DNA of 64,000 bases from Marsupella aquatica (lineage: Eukaryota; Marchantiophyta). Each line of letters begins with the position of its first letter. Position 1 is the first letter of the stretch. The position numbers were made by a program, and so were the translations under genes. Below the pieces are notes generated by a model. It made no database searches, was not told where the DNA came from, and saw only the letters and a list, made by a program, of their open reading frames with translations. Of the stretch, positions 1-9,977 are shown piece by piece. Location: the NCBI GenBank assembly GCA_973895155.1, contig OZ316892.1, positions 22,754,001 through 22,818,000 of the forward strand, given 5' to 3'.

Positions 1-17
1 TTCCCACTGGTTGTCAT

Positions 18-1290
18 CTTGCAAGGGCGGGTTAGTTCCCAAGCTGTCAGCCATACCTATGGGTTTCAGGTGGTTTCGGTCCGGTCATTGCATTCCTCGC
101 TTTCCAGTTCCCGTAGCGAACCAAGTTATGTCTCTTACTGGGCTGTGAAACGTCTTTTCTCTACAGTTTGCGTTGCGGTCTCTACTGTCACACCCTTCCT
201 CACTTCCAGAGTTAGGATCATCTGTTTCATGGCCAGAGCAGGAATCAGGATCAACCATTCCCATGGCCAGAGCAGGGTTCCTGTTTCCATGGCTCGGGCA
301 GAGGTTCTCAAGAGTAAAGATTGGTCAGTGTCTCCCTTCGACTAATTTCCAGACATGTTTCTTTATGGCTTGTTCATTGCAGTGAAGCAGAGCACTAGGA
401 TGGCAAAGAGAAAGGCGGATTCGCATTCTGTCAAGCCCTTGAAGGATTCCGAGGAAAGCGATTCCCTTGGAAGTTTGCCATTGCCCTCTGCTTTTGAAAT
501 GTGAGTTTCTTTTCCATGTTTTCTCTGCTTTTTGTTTGGAATATTTTTGCTGCCCCAGATCACAAGTGGATGTTAATTTTCTCATGTTCTGTTTTGTCAC
601 CACACTTTGCAGTCCGGCAACACAGGTCCAAGATGTGCCCAGTTCATCTGAATTGGTTGATCTACGTGAGTCTTCATCTTTGATTTTCCCACTAATCTCT
701 TTCTTGCAAAGGTGGGTTAGCTCTCAAGCTGTCAGCCATACCCATGTTTTTCAGGAGGCTTTGGTCCTGTCATTGCATTCCTCGCATTTTGGTTCTCATA
801 GCGAACTAGGCTTACCTCTTTTCCCTGGGCTGTCACATGTCGTTTCTTGATAGTTCCCGTTAATTCTCTACTGTCACACCCTTCCTCACTTTTGGAGTTA
901 GAATCATCTATTTTCATGGCCAGACTAAGGAGTTAGCCAGAGCATAGTTTATGTTTCCATGACCCGGGCAGAGGTTTGTTGGAGTGGAAATTGGTCAGTG
1001 TTTCCTTTCGACTAATTTCAAAACATGTTTGGTTATGGCTTGTTCATTACAGTGAAGCAGACCGCCAGCATGACAAAGAGAAAGGCGCATGGAAGTTTGC
1101 CACTGCCCTCTGATCTTGACCTGTGAGTTTCTTTTCCAGGTTCTTTTCCCTTGGAAGCTTGTTATTGCATTCTTTTTCTTGAAATGTGAGCTTCTTGTCC
1201 ATGTTTTCTTTGTGCTTTGTTTTGAAACTTTTTGCTTCTTCAATTTCACAAATGGATGTTAATTTTTCCATGTTTTGTGTTGACAGCACA
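18..1290 (+). repeat. Tandem duplication of an exon-intron segment (~700 bp unit, 2 copies)
   Basis: Unit 1 (about 18-700) and unit 2 (about 712-1290) align along their whole length. Shared landmarks are a leader containing 'AAGCTGTCAGCCATACC', a 'CTACTGTCACACCCTTCCTCA' block, an exon-like stretch that reads ATG-A(A/C)-AAG-AGA-AAG-GC and ends with LPLPS, and a T-rich intron that ends in TTTGCAG in unit 1 and TTGACAG in unit 2. Unit 2 lacks about 40 bp of the exon present in unit 1. Divergence is substantial, so the duplication is not recent. It sits inside the unnamed gene at the left edge. Confidence 0.75.
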
Positions 1291-1752
1291 AAGTGCATTC
1301 CAGAAAATGCAGCAAAGGAAGTCCAACAGTTGCTGAATTTATCTGAATCACAGTTGAATACTTTGATTCATGAGCTAAACGAAACTCATGAAGATCCAAT
1401 TCTTGCAATTCAGGTGAATCCTGATTGGATTAGTATCTATGGTGAGGAAATGGCTGCCAATGTTCTGGATTTTATTGCACAGTTTCAGATGCCTCAAAAC
1501 AGGAGGAGAGAACCTCATGGTGGGTATCATTTTTTGTTTCATTTCAACTATTCCTCTGACATCTCAAAATGTCGTGAAGAAACAATGGTGCAGTTTCCGG
1601 AGGCATTTGAGCTGAGTCCTAGAGGTAATGCTTTCGCTACTGCTCGTGGAGCAGTTGGTGTCACTAGTATTCCTTTGGCCCGTTGTGCCATTGTGCACAA
1701 GCTTGCAACGCGCATGGACGATGTGCAAAAGTATGATTTTTTTTACTTTTGA
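1287..1752 (+). CDS. Exon(s) of an unrecognised multi-exon plant gene
   Basis: A long open frame follows a good acceptor (TTGACAG) at 1286. It encodes a hydrophilic segment with AAKEVQQLLNLSESQL and a later segment VNPDWISIYGEEMAANVLDF. A possible donor (ATGGTGGGT) lies at about 1519, so the frame after it may be partly intronic, followed by another exon-like piece with LSPRGNAFATARGAVG. A further exon candidate follows TTCCCACAG at about 1922 and contains TIDMCILKDTYKKC. I do not recognise the family and assign no function. The upstream exon appears twice because of the tandem duplication at 18-1290. The gene probably starts left of the window or in unit 1. Confidence 0.4.
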
Positions 1753-2099
1753 TTAGCGCAGATGTACTTGAGTAGATTGTGCGCTGTCCATGGCGGCGGC
1801 ACTTGTGGTAGGGCACCGTTGTGACATTCAAAGAATTTCGTCTTTCAACACTGAGCAGGAAAAATTCTCTGAGATCTTGGGGTATAGAGACAACGAGTTA
1901 CTGTTTTGTGTTTTGTTCCCACAGGGTGACCATTGACATGTGCATTTTGAAAGACACTTACAAAAAGTGTACCAATTTAATTCGTTTTTGCAGAAGCACT
2001 ACTGCACATATTCAAATTGAGTTCAGTCTCGGATTATGCCCCCCGTTGTTTGCCTACCTTGTTTTAGGGACTTGGGAATCTGGGTTTCTTTTCCAAGGT

Positions 2100-2149
2100 G
2101 CAAATGTATTGCAAATCCTAGATTCCTTTTACATTTGCAATACATTTGC
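2100..2149. repeat. Perfect 17-bp inverted repeat (hairpin)
   Basis: The left arm GCAAATGTATTGCAAAT (2100-2116) is exactly complementary to the right arm ATTTGCAATACATTTGC (2133-2149), with a 16-base spacer. It is an AT-rich hairpin of unknown role. Confidence 0.8.
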
Positions 2150-2324
2150 AAATGCTGTGCATTTCATTCTCTTTTACAAAGCATCAAAATCCATAGTCCT
2201 TTATAAGCAGTTCGTCAAAGCGATTTGCAAAGGAGGATAGACAGCCGGGTTAAACTTGTGGCAAGCCTTTTTCTCGAGCTGTAAAATCCAGCTCAATTAT
2301 TTGTGGCAAAATGAATCAGAGCTA

Positions 2325-2700
2325 TATTCACAAACACGACCAATTCAAATCCATCAAACAAGTCCCAAAATAACAGTGCTTCCCTATGCTGAGCCATATT
2401 CACAACCATTACCAATCCAAAAACCCATCCAGCATACTAAGTCCCAAAATACCAAACCCATCACACACAAGTCCAATTCAAAAACCCATCCATCAACAAG
2501 TCCCTCTAAAACCCATCCAGCATACTAAGTCCCAATATACCAAACCCATCACACACAAGACCAATTCAAAAACCCATCCATCAAACAAGTCCCAAAATAA
2601 CCGTGCTTCCCTATGCTAAGCCATATTCACAAACACTACCAATTCGAAAACCCATCCAGCATACTAAGTCCCAAAATACCAATGCTTCCCTATGCTGCAG
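2325..2700. repeat. Complex minisatellite
   Basis: Short phrases recur in varying order: CCAATTCAAAAACCCATCCA, CCAGCATACTAAGTCCCAA, ACCAAACCCATCACACACAA and GTGCTTCCCTATGCT. The array looks like nested duplications of a unit of about 75-115 bp. Open frames through it are Pro/Ser/Thr/Lys-rich and are not believable proteins. Confidence 0.8.
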
Positions 2701-3299
2701 TTCCACAATGTCTTGCAGCACCGAAACAGAATTTGACCCCAAGGCTGCCATCTCTCGTCTCTCACATAACAACGTTCTTAAACGGTCAGCCTGAATTGCT
2801 CCCTCCACGAATCTGTCTGTCTGTCACTATTATGAATAAATCACGTTCCCAATTGACTCACAAACTGGGTTCGAGGTCCCCGGAATTGCAACGTGGTCGG
2901 GATATGAAAGGGAACCTACGGCGTCGGCCTCTGCTTGAGCTCGTGTGGATTTTTACAAATGACTGCTCTGAACAGACGAGGAAGTCACATTCACAAAGAA
3001 ATTGACAAAACCAGGATGATAATATCTCCAGAATGGGAAGCGACTGTAACCTCGTCTTCAATTGCTGATGATTTTCACAAATCACTAATCAGCACTGACA
3101 TTTGTAGTCACATTCAGGGATGAGCTTGAGCTTATCAGCAAAATAACATCTCGAATCCCACATCAGAATGCTTCAGATTAAAAAACGCCTGAGGCAAACC
3201 AATGTGATGCTTCAATCACAACCTTGTCACTAAATACTACCATAGTTCAGCCGGATTCTTTCCCAAAATTTTAACAATAGAATCCCTTTTTCCAAATTT

Positions 3300-4420
3300 C
3301 TACATGGCCTCGATTTCCTTGCCAACGAAAGGCTTTGAAGAAAACTCCTCTTCATTTGGAGCGTGGATGGTCACCATATCTGGAAGGGGGGTCATGGGCC
3401 CTAATTTGGACTTTAATTCCGGAGACACCCTGCGTTGCCAGAGGTAAAATGCAAAAGGCATCAGATTTGATCGCTTTGCGGCACTTATCGCCCAAACCCA
3501 CCAAAGTTTAATCACAAAACAGAAGGCCAAAACTGTCAGAGGAAGTTCAACAAATGACCCGGCATACCTGTCGGAGCAGTAAGTCTGACAGCAGAGTCGA
3601 CGTATTCATTAACGGGTTATCCAAATGAGATCATGTAGCCATCCTTGAATTTCATTGACTTTGCCCTTTGAGCTCTCAGCTTGCCACTGACGATCACCTA
3701 TCGCGAAACAAGTCTGTGTTACATACTCTTGCAATAGCCTAGTGTCACAAATTAGGACAAACAAGATCAAGTTACATACCTCACAGGCCTTTGCCCCTGA
3801 TTCCATGATGAACCGCAAGACAGTATAGTATGTCCTGCACACGGAGGATCACACTAAGACATTGCAAAACACTCTCGAGGGCTCATTTGCAATTGATCGT
3901 TTGAGCCACATATTCACTCAACACAGCAACAACACCATCAAACCCATTGATAATAAGCAGGGAGATCTTGAGCTGGGAAATAAGCAATGGATAAAGGCAT
4001 ATACCTCCGGACTGCGAGACCCTAGAAGAGCCTGTAGTGCAAAGACTCTGCCTGTGCAATGGCGCAGGACCATCCTTGTTCACCTTCTTGGTATACAACT
4101 CAACGGTGCCTTCTGGAAAATTGAAATCTTCTGCACGACCAAGGTCAACACATGAATTCTCCGGCCCTTCTCACCTGGACCCAGCGCCCCCACCACAGCT
4201 CAGTTGCTTGCCTGCACTTACATGGTCAGCGTCAACCTGAAAATTAACGGCAGCAAAAAGAACCAGCAGACGAAGAAAAAACGTACATACCCTCTGAGTA
4301 GATATGGTACATCGTCCTGCTTTTGTTGTGCTGATCATTGCGTGATCTATGGTGATCTGTGGAAAATTGCAGGTCTACTCTACAAACGTGTTTCAATTTT
4401 AGCATCCTGGGAAAGCGAAC
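3300..4420 (-). pseudogene. RPS3: Ribosomal protein uS3 (RPS3) pseudogene with introns kept
   Basis: Read on the minus strand, the pieces follow the order of small-subunit ribosomal protein uS3, a KH-domain protein of the mRNA entry site. Pieces from high to low coordinate: a weak N-terminal piece near 4330-4400; about 4188-4005 with GEKGRRI and VVQK, then AIAQAESL after a frame change; 3834-3780 with TYYTVLRFIMESGAK; 3697-3568 with VSGKLRAQRAKSMKFKDGY; and 3429-3300 with GPMTPLPDMVTIHAPNEEE to a stop. Introns between pieces still have GT...AG ends, so this is an unprocessed gene copy, not a retro-copy. It is broken: a stop in the second piece, a TAA in SFG*PVNEY at about 3620, a frameshift before the LLRQ segment, and loss of about ten residues before GPMTPLPD. 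It cannot encode a working protein. The identity is secure from several long motif matches. The N-terminal piece is uncertain. Confidence 0.88.
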
Positions 4421-4429
4421 CCGAATGAT

Positions 4430-4960
4430 CTACCAGGGATCTGTACTTGTTGATCTGTTTCAGCTCAATTAATCGAGGAGATAATTTGCTTACAATCAGA
4501 TCATGATTTCCCAGTTTGGAGCGAAGCAAAATAAATCTTATCGTGGCCCTTTTTGGGCTGCCCTCTCTGTTGTTCTCAGTTATTTAATTGGACATGGTTG
4601 CATCCCTTTCTGGGCTGCACTCTCTGTTGTTCTCAGTTGTTTCATTGGACATAAACTGAGTTTCTTGAAGACGCAAAAATTGCGAGCTGGTGAGGACTCG
4701 TCCAAATCACCACGAGTATCTGTGTCAGAGAAACTGGAACTCGAGGTTCATACTGCAACATGGAATCTCTACCCTGGCTTCATGTAATATGAAAGACAAC
4801 CTCCCATCCATTCAAGCTTGGGTCTTCATCTTATGAAATTCTTGGAAAGAAAGGCCTTTGTTTTCATATGTGGATGGATTATTTTGCATGGCTTTGAGCC
4901 CCTGCCATCTCTCAACTTTTCCCCAAAAATGTCGGAGCATTAACCTTGACGTTCCCTTTG
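4430..4960. other. Intergenic segment with a 57-bp tandem duplication
   Basis: Between the RPS3 relic and the hydrolase-NBS relic. A 57-bp unit beginning CCCTTTTTGGGCTGCCCTCTC is repeated once (4547-4603 and 4604 to about 4655). No gene is recognised. It could be the 5' flank or leader of the hydrolase-NBS gene. Confidence 0.6.
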
Positions 4961-7335
4961 TTTGTGATCGAAGATGTCAGGTGAAGGTGAATGACAGTGT
5001 CTATGAACTTCACAGACCAGAAGGTACTCCCAGCATGCAAGTTCTCTCTTTCCATGGCCTACAAATGGCGGATATCTCTAATGAGCATTTTTGCACCTAG
5101 AAATCTGAGGATGGTTGTATTGTTTGGCCGCGTGAATGGTTGGTCCAGGAGTTTCCTCAAGCTCATATATTTACTGCATCATACAATGAAGGCGTTAGAA
5201 ACATGGACATGGTCATATTTAGGGAGAACTTGACCTCCGATTTGATAGATGGGAATATTGGGCATTGTGTAGGGGGTTGGTCATGAAGAAGATATGCTTG
5301 AACTTATGTGAGAACCTCTATTCAAGTAGCATTTCCGATGGCGAGAAGGCGAAACATGACACCTTTCTTGACAATTTGAGGGGAATATTCTATAATCCTA
5401 CACCTCAATGTGGGAGCTCTGTTATTGGTAAAGTTCAAGATGGCCCTTTCTTCAACTTACTTTAAGCTTTTGAACCAAGATGCCGCACGATTGAATTCAA
5501 AGTTTGATCACCTATGGAAATTGTATCCGAAGTGGCAAGTCCACGGACTGGGGGAAAGTCTACCTACAAAATTGGTATACATACATTCTCTTCCTTGTCT
5601 AATTAATGTGATCATCAGCTCTATGCAAATTGAGTGTCTAGCTTTGTCCCGACACAATTATAGACGTGCTTTGGGTGATGTCTGTTTGTGATTATTATTA
5701 TTGTAAGCATTTAGCATCTAAAAGCAAATTGATGCTTACCATATGCCGTTTGTCGAGTCGGTCTGGTTTTGGACTCCATACACTCTGTAGGATTACTCTA
5801 TATATTAATAGCAAAGTTTGTGGCCTTGATCAAGAATAGTTGCTGACAAATGAAGACGTATTCCAGTACTGTTTCCAGAATCTTATGAATTATTGGCTCA
5901 TCCTTGTTCTGCCATGGCCTGTTTCAATGTGTTGTGGCTGTACCAGAAGCTTCTTCAAGAGAGGGGGAGGTGTTTAATGTAGTTAAAGCGGACCATAATT
6001 TCATCTGTCAGCCGCGTGATAGAAAAGACCTGAGGTTTTTATGCCCTGAAAACGTTACCACAAGGATGAAGGTGAGTAGTCTGAATGGTTGTGTTGCAAG
6101 AGGATCCGATGGTCTTAGTCATTGCTGCAGTTTTGGTTGATTGTGAGCTTTCTGCTCTGTCCAGAGCTGAACCCCAATTTGATCTCTCACATGAAATCCA
6201 ATTTTGATCCCCGCTTTGTTGTTAGAAAATCAGGAAGAAGAAGCCATGGTGCGGGAACAAATAAATGTGCAAGACCCTCGTCCACAAAGCTTCCAACGTT
6301 TGCCCCAAGAACAGATAAGTATCGACGCTAAAATGGAAGAAATAATGGGCAAATTGGATGATGCAATGATAGTGGGTTTGGTAGGGATTGGGGGATTGGG
6401 AAAGACTACCCTTGCCATGGCAGTGTTCAACGCTTTGGGCTCCAGATTTGAATATACTTGCTTTGTACAGGATGTAAAGTGGATCACAGGGGGAGAAGGT
6501 ACTGTGAAGGGTGTAGTGTGGGACCACCTGTACTGGAATGGCAAGAATGTTGAAGGAAACAGAAACTGGTCTAACCTTACACGCAAAACGTTTTTGCTTG
6601 TTTTAGATGACATCTCTTATTGTGAAGAGAGAGTTTTGTTGGACTTGGCGGATGATCTAGCTGCAAAAAGTTGATTCATTGTGATATCTCATGATCAACA
6701 GCTTTTGAAAAGCATGGGTGAAGTTTATCTGTCCCTTTTTTTAACAAGAATAGTGCCCAAGTGTTGTTCAAGGAACATGCATTTCCAAACCTAGAAAACC
6801 ACCCAAGAACTTGGAAAGCCTTATAGAATCCATTATTGAGACGTGTGATGGGTTGCCTTTAACACTGAAAGTTCTAGGAAAGTTTTTGCAGAAGAAAAAA
6901 CAAGTATGAAGATTGGGAGCAGACACTCAGTGATTGGAGAAAGGAGAGGATGTGAGTAACCTTAATGAGAGATTGTGGACTAAGCTACAAGTGAGCTGTG
7001 ATGATCTTAGGCCAAAGGAGAAGCAAACTGTTTCTAGATGCTACCACTTTCTTTGCTAGTGGGCCATGGACTCTGCAAGATGCCCTAGCTGCATGGACGG
7101 TAGCCTATGAAAACAACCAGTTAAAGGTTGCTATGGCAAACATTGGTGGACAAATCTCTTGTTTACTTGGTTGAAGTACATGAACACTTCAAAATACACA
7201 AACAACCATGGTAGTTGGGAGAAAGGATAGCAGTGGAACCAAGTAATCATGACAAATACAGAGTTTGGAGCAGCGAGGAGGGCTTGGAGATGCTACAAAC
7301 TACCAATGAGTTCGATGGAAAGGTAAATTGGATTG
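4960..7335 (+). pseudogene. Hydrolase-NBS (HNL-type) disease-resistance pseudogene, LRR missing
   Basis: The N-terminal part is a SERAC1-like alpha/beta-hydrolase: VNDSVYELHRPEGTPSM and FHGLQ at about 4990-5070, WPREWLVQEFPQA, GHCVGG at 5260-5277, then GLVMKKICL and LDNLRGIFY in another frame, and ADHNFICQPRDRKD in a later exon (about 5925-6071) with the likely catalytic His. An NB-ARC exon begins at 6226 after TTGTTGTTAG: P-loop GIGGLGKTT at 6384-6410, kinase-2 LLVLDDI near 6594-6614, GLPL at 6847-6861, and winged-helix pieces DDLRPKEKQ, DATTFF, EPSNHDKYRVW. No LRR follows. Lesions: TAG at 5098, a frameshift at about 5275, another at about 5450, TGA at 6672 and several more breaks to 7335. 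The nucleophile motif has Cys where Ser is usual. Hydrolase-NBS genes were described in liverworts and other non-flowering plants, as intracellular immune receptors. The class is clear. The start codon is not. Confidence 0.85.
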
Positions 7336-7339
7336 GCAT

Positions 7340-8440
7340 AGATTAGACATAAGTCTCATTTTTCTTGTCCCTTTCCTTCCCCTCTGTCAACTATTAAACT
7401 AGTTCTTCTCCTCTTTGTCTACTCCCTCTCTGTGTCTGCTGTCTTTGTTTGACCTCCCTCAGTTGGTCTCAGATTGTGGCAAATAGGCCCTAGCTATGAC
7501 GTGGTGAGAAACTGGCTAATGAAACCCAATAACTGGCAAATTTTCACCAGAAGTGGTGAAGGTTTGTGGACAAGGTGAGTGTTAAGTTTACTATATTAGG
7601 GCGTCTCAAAGTTCAAAAGTCGAGGATAGCTATGACTGTTAAGTTTACTATATTAGGGAGTCTCAAAGTTGAGGATGATGACTTTTGGCCATAGACAAAT
7701 GGTCATAGCTTTTGCTTAGGGTTACGTAAAAGATTTTATTTCTTTGTTTTCACTAGCCTCTACAATGACTTATGGTCATGGCATATGTCCAATTTTTATG
7801 GCAAAAAGTTATGGATTATGAATTTGGTAATCCATAATTTTCTGTCCACAACCTTAACTTAGTAGTTGAGGTCCATCAATTTTGAAGCTGTGAGACACCC
7901 TATTCAATTCACCACATGGCAAATGTTATCTTGTGTGAAGGAGAAAATACTAGATATATTCTTTGTTTCAATTTCCTATATTTGTCGTGAGCATTTGATC
8001 TCCTGAAGGAAAGCCACCCCAGGACCCATTAGACTGTGGCTAACAGGCCCTCTGACTTTGTGGAAAACTGGCTAATGAAATCTAAAAACTATGGGAAATT
8101 TCTACCAAATGTGGCAAAGTTTTTTGGACAAGGTGAAATTTGGTGAGACTTTGCCGTCTAAAACTGTTGAGTTGGCCTATCCCTTTGAGCTATACTCTGG
8201 CATCGGATTCTTCCTAAACCCTTTGCTCAGATAGGATTCTTAAACTTGCAGGGGGTACATGTCCAAACATCATTTTCTCTGGGATGACATGGACCTAGAA
8301 TAAATAAGTTGGAATTTCCTACAAAGTCCCATCCAAGTTTAGAGGTTAAATGGAGATTATAGACCTTTGGCGGTCATTTTATCAAAGTTTTTTTAAAAAC
8401 TTAAATCAAAGTTGATGCTAGAAGACCACAACTACAGCAG
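7340..8440. repeat. Intergenic region with diverged dispersed and tandem repeats
   Basis: A block of about 105 bp containing 'ACTGGCTAATGAAA' and ending GTGGACAAGGTGA or TTGGACAAGGTGA occurs at 7470-7580 and again at 8030-8135. A shorter phrase (TGTTAAGTTTACTATATTAGG) is duplicated at about 7583-7655. No gene is recognised. The pyrimidine-rich stretch 7350-7460 is low complexity. Confidence 0.6.
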
Positions 8441-8770
8441 GGCGTCTCAAACCTGCTCTTCCCCAGATTTTTTTGGTCAGCTGCTGTGGGAGATTCCGTC
8501 CGTGACCTTGACTAAAACCCAATTTCTGGGCAAACTTCACCTAGGGGATTTTCGGGTTGAGATGGGTCACAACACCAGCCCATGGGTCAAATCAACTTGG
8601 TCAGTTTTCTTAAGGGCACTGATGCATTTTCATGAACCAATTCTAGGTGGGAATACTGGTGCACTGACCACTTGATTGAGTTAGTGCATGGCGGTGGTGC
8701 TTGGGGAATTGTAAATTTTGACCCAATCTGGCCCGCAACATTATGGTGATGGAAAACCTGCACACAACAG
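8440..8770. repeat. Dispersed repeat E, copy 1
   Basis: This copy aligns with 22610-22935. Shared landmarks in order: GCTGTGGGAGATT, GACC(T/C)T(G/A)A(C/T)(T/C)AAAACC, GAGATGG(G/A)TCACAACAC, CCCATGG(G/A)T, TGGTG(C/T)ACTGAC and a GG(G/A)A segment. About 330 bp. No coding capacity is recognised. Probably an old transposable-element fragment. Confidence 0.65.
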
Positions 8771-8973
8771 CCGGTTTGAGGCCCCAAGTAGATCATCTGT
8801 TGAGCTAACTACAATAGCTAGATAGGGGGTCTCAAACCTCAAAATTTGACCTTAAGTTAGTAGTTAAGCTAGGGACAGAACTATATGAAGGTAGTATTCA
8901 TAAAGTCCATGCCTTTTTCTGTCCCTTTGATATGAAATGGGCCAAGCAGCCTATTGAAATAAGCCAAACTTCA

Positions 8974-9105
8974 AATAGTCTGCAAAACTCCCTACGAAAA
9001 CGAGCACAAGCCCGAGTTAAGGCAGACAATTATATTTCGAATAGTCTGCAAAACTCCCTACTAAAACAAGCACATGCCCCAGTTAAGGCAGACAATTATA
9101 TTGCA
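8974..9105. repeat. 66-bp tandem duplication
   Basis: Two copies start AATAGTCTGCAAAACTCCCT at 8974 and 9040. They differ at only a few positions, so the duplication is relatively recent. Confidence 0.85.
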
Positions 9106-9189
9106 CCTAGTGTAGTGGGTCGAACGCTACTGCAGCTGCCACTGCAGCCGATGGATAGAACGAACAGGCAGAGAGAAAACAGGGAAGGA

Positions 9190-9660
9190 CCACCGAGGAG
9201 AGCGAGTTTGCGTCCATCTACTTCTTCTTCTTGTTTTTGTTCTTGTTCCTCAGCAGCTGACAAAAAGCACGGAAGGATCAACGAGGGAGAGTTGCATCCT
9301 CATACTCCTCTTCTTCTTCTTCTTCAGCAGGCAGACTGAAAACAGGGAACTATCATCGAAGGAGAGTGACTTTTCATTCTCTCACTTCTTCTTCTTCTTC
9401 TTCTTCTTCAGCAGCAGCAGCAGACAAACGCAGGGACGGATCATCTAGGGAGAGTGAGTTTGGATTCTCATACTTCTTCTTCTTCAGCGGACAGAAAACA
9501 GTCAAGGATCATCCAGGGAGAGTGACTTTTCATCCTCATACTTCTTTTTCTTCTTCCTCTTCAGCAGCAGCAGGCAAAACACAAGGAAGGATCATCGAGG
9601 GAGAGCGAGTTGGCTTCTTCTTCTTCTTCTTCTTCTTCTTCTTCTTCTTCTTCTTCAGCA
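9190..9660. repeat. CTT/CAG-rich minisatellite upstream of MED30
   Basis: About five to six copies of a unit of roughly 75-90 bp. Each has a phrase like AGGGAAGGATCATCGAGGGAGAG, then CATCCTCATACTTCTTC, a (CTT)n run, a CAG run and GACAAA or GGCAAA. The longest pure CTT run is at about 9612-9655. One further diverged unit lies at 9830-9885. The array ends about 320 bp before the MED30 start codon, so it may be promoter or 5' UTR. Confidence 0.8.
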
Positions 9661-9977
9661 GCGGCAAACGGTGGAGAGTTTTGCCAGTAACCCACTATCC
9701 TTTTAACCTGTCTAGAGCTGGTTGGAAGGAGGAAGAGGAAGATTGGGGTCAGGGTTTAGGGGTTTTCATCTAGAGCTGTTGTTTGTAGTGAGAAAGAGGA
9801 GATGAGAGGGAGATGTAGAAAGAAAGGGACGGAGAGTTAGTTTGCATCCTCATACCTCTTCTCGGGTTGCAGCAGCAAACATTAGAGAGAATTGTCAGCA
9901 ACCCACTAGCTTCCCCTGTTGTCAAGAGCTGTTTAGAGGGAGGAGAAGGAGAGAGAGAGAGAGCGATCAGAAGGAGG

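Noticed and set aside
1287-1752. Possible MCM-family N-terminal domain
   Set aside because: The resemblance of the VNPDWISIYGEEMAANVLDF segment is superficial and the rest does not follow.
2860-2900. tRNA or SINE B-box at GGGTTCGAGGTCCCC
   Set aside because: No A-box at the right distance and no cloverleaf can be drawn.
9366-9773. Ser/Phe-rich frame of 135 codons
   Set aside because: It is produced by CTT and CAG runs of the minisatellite.
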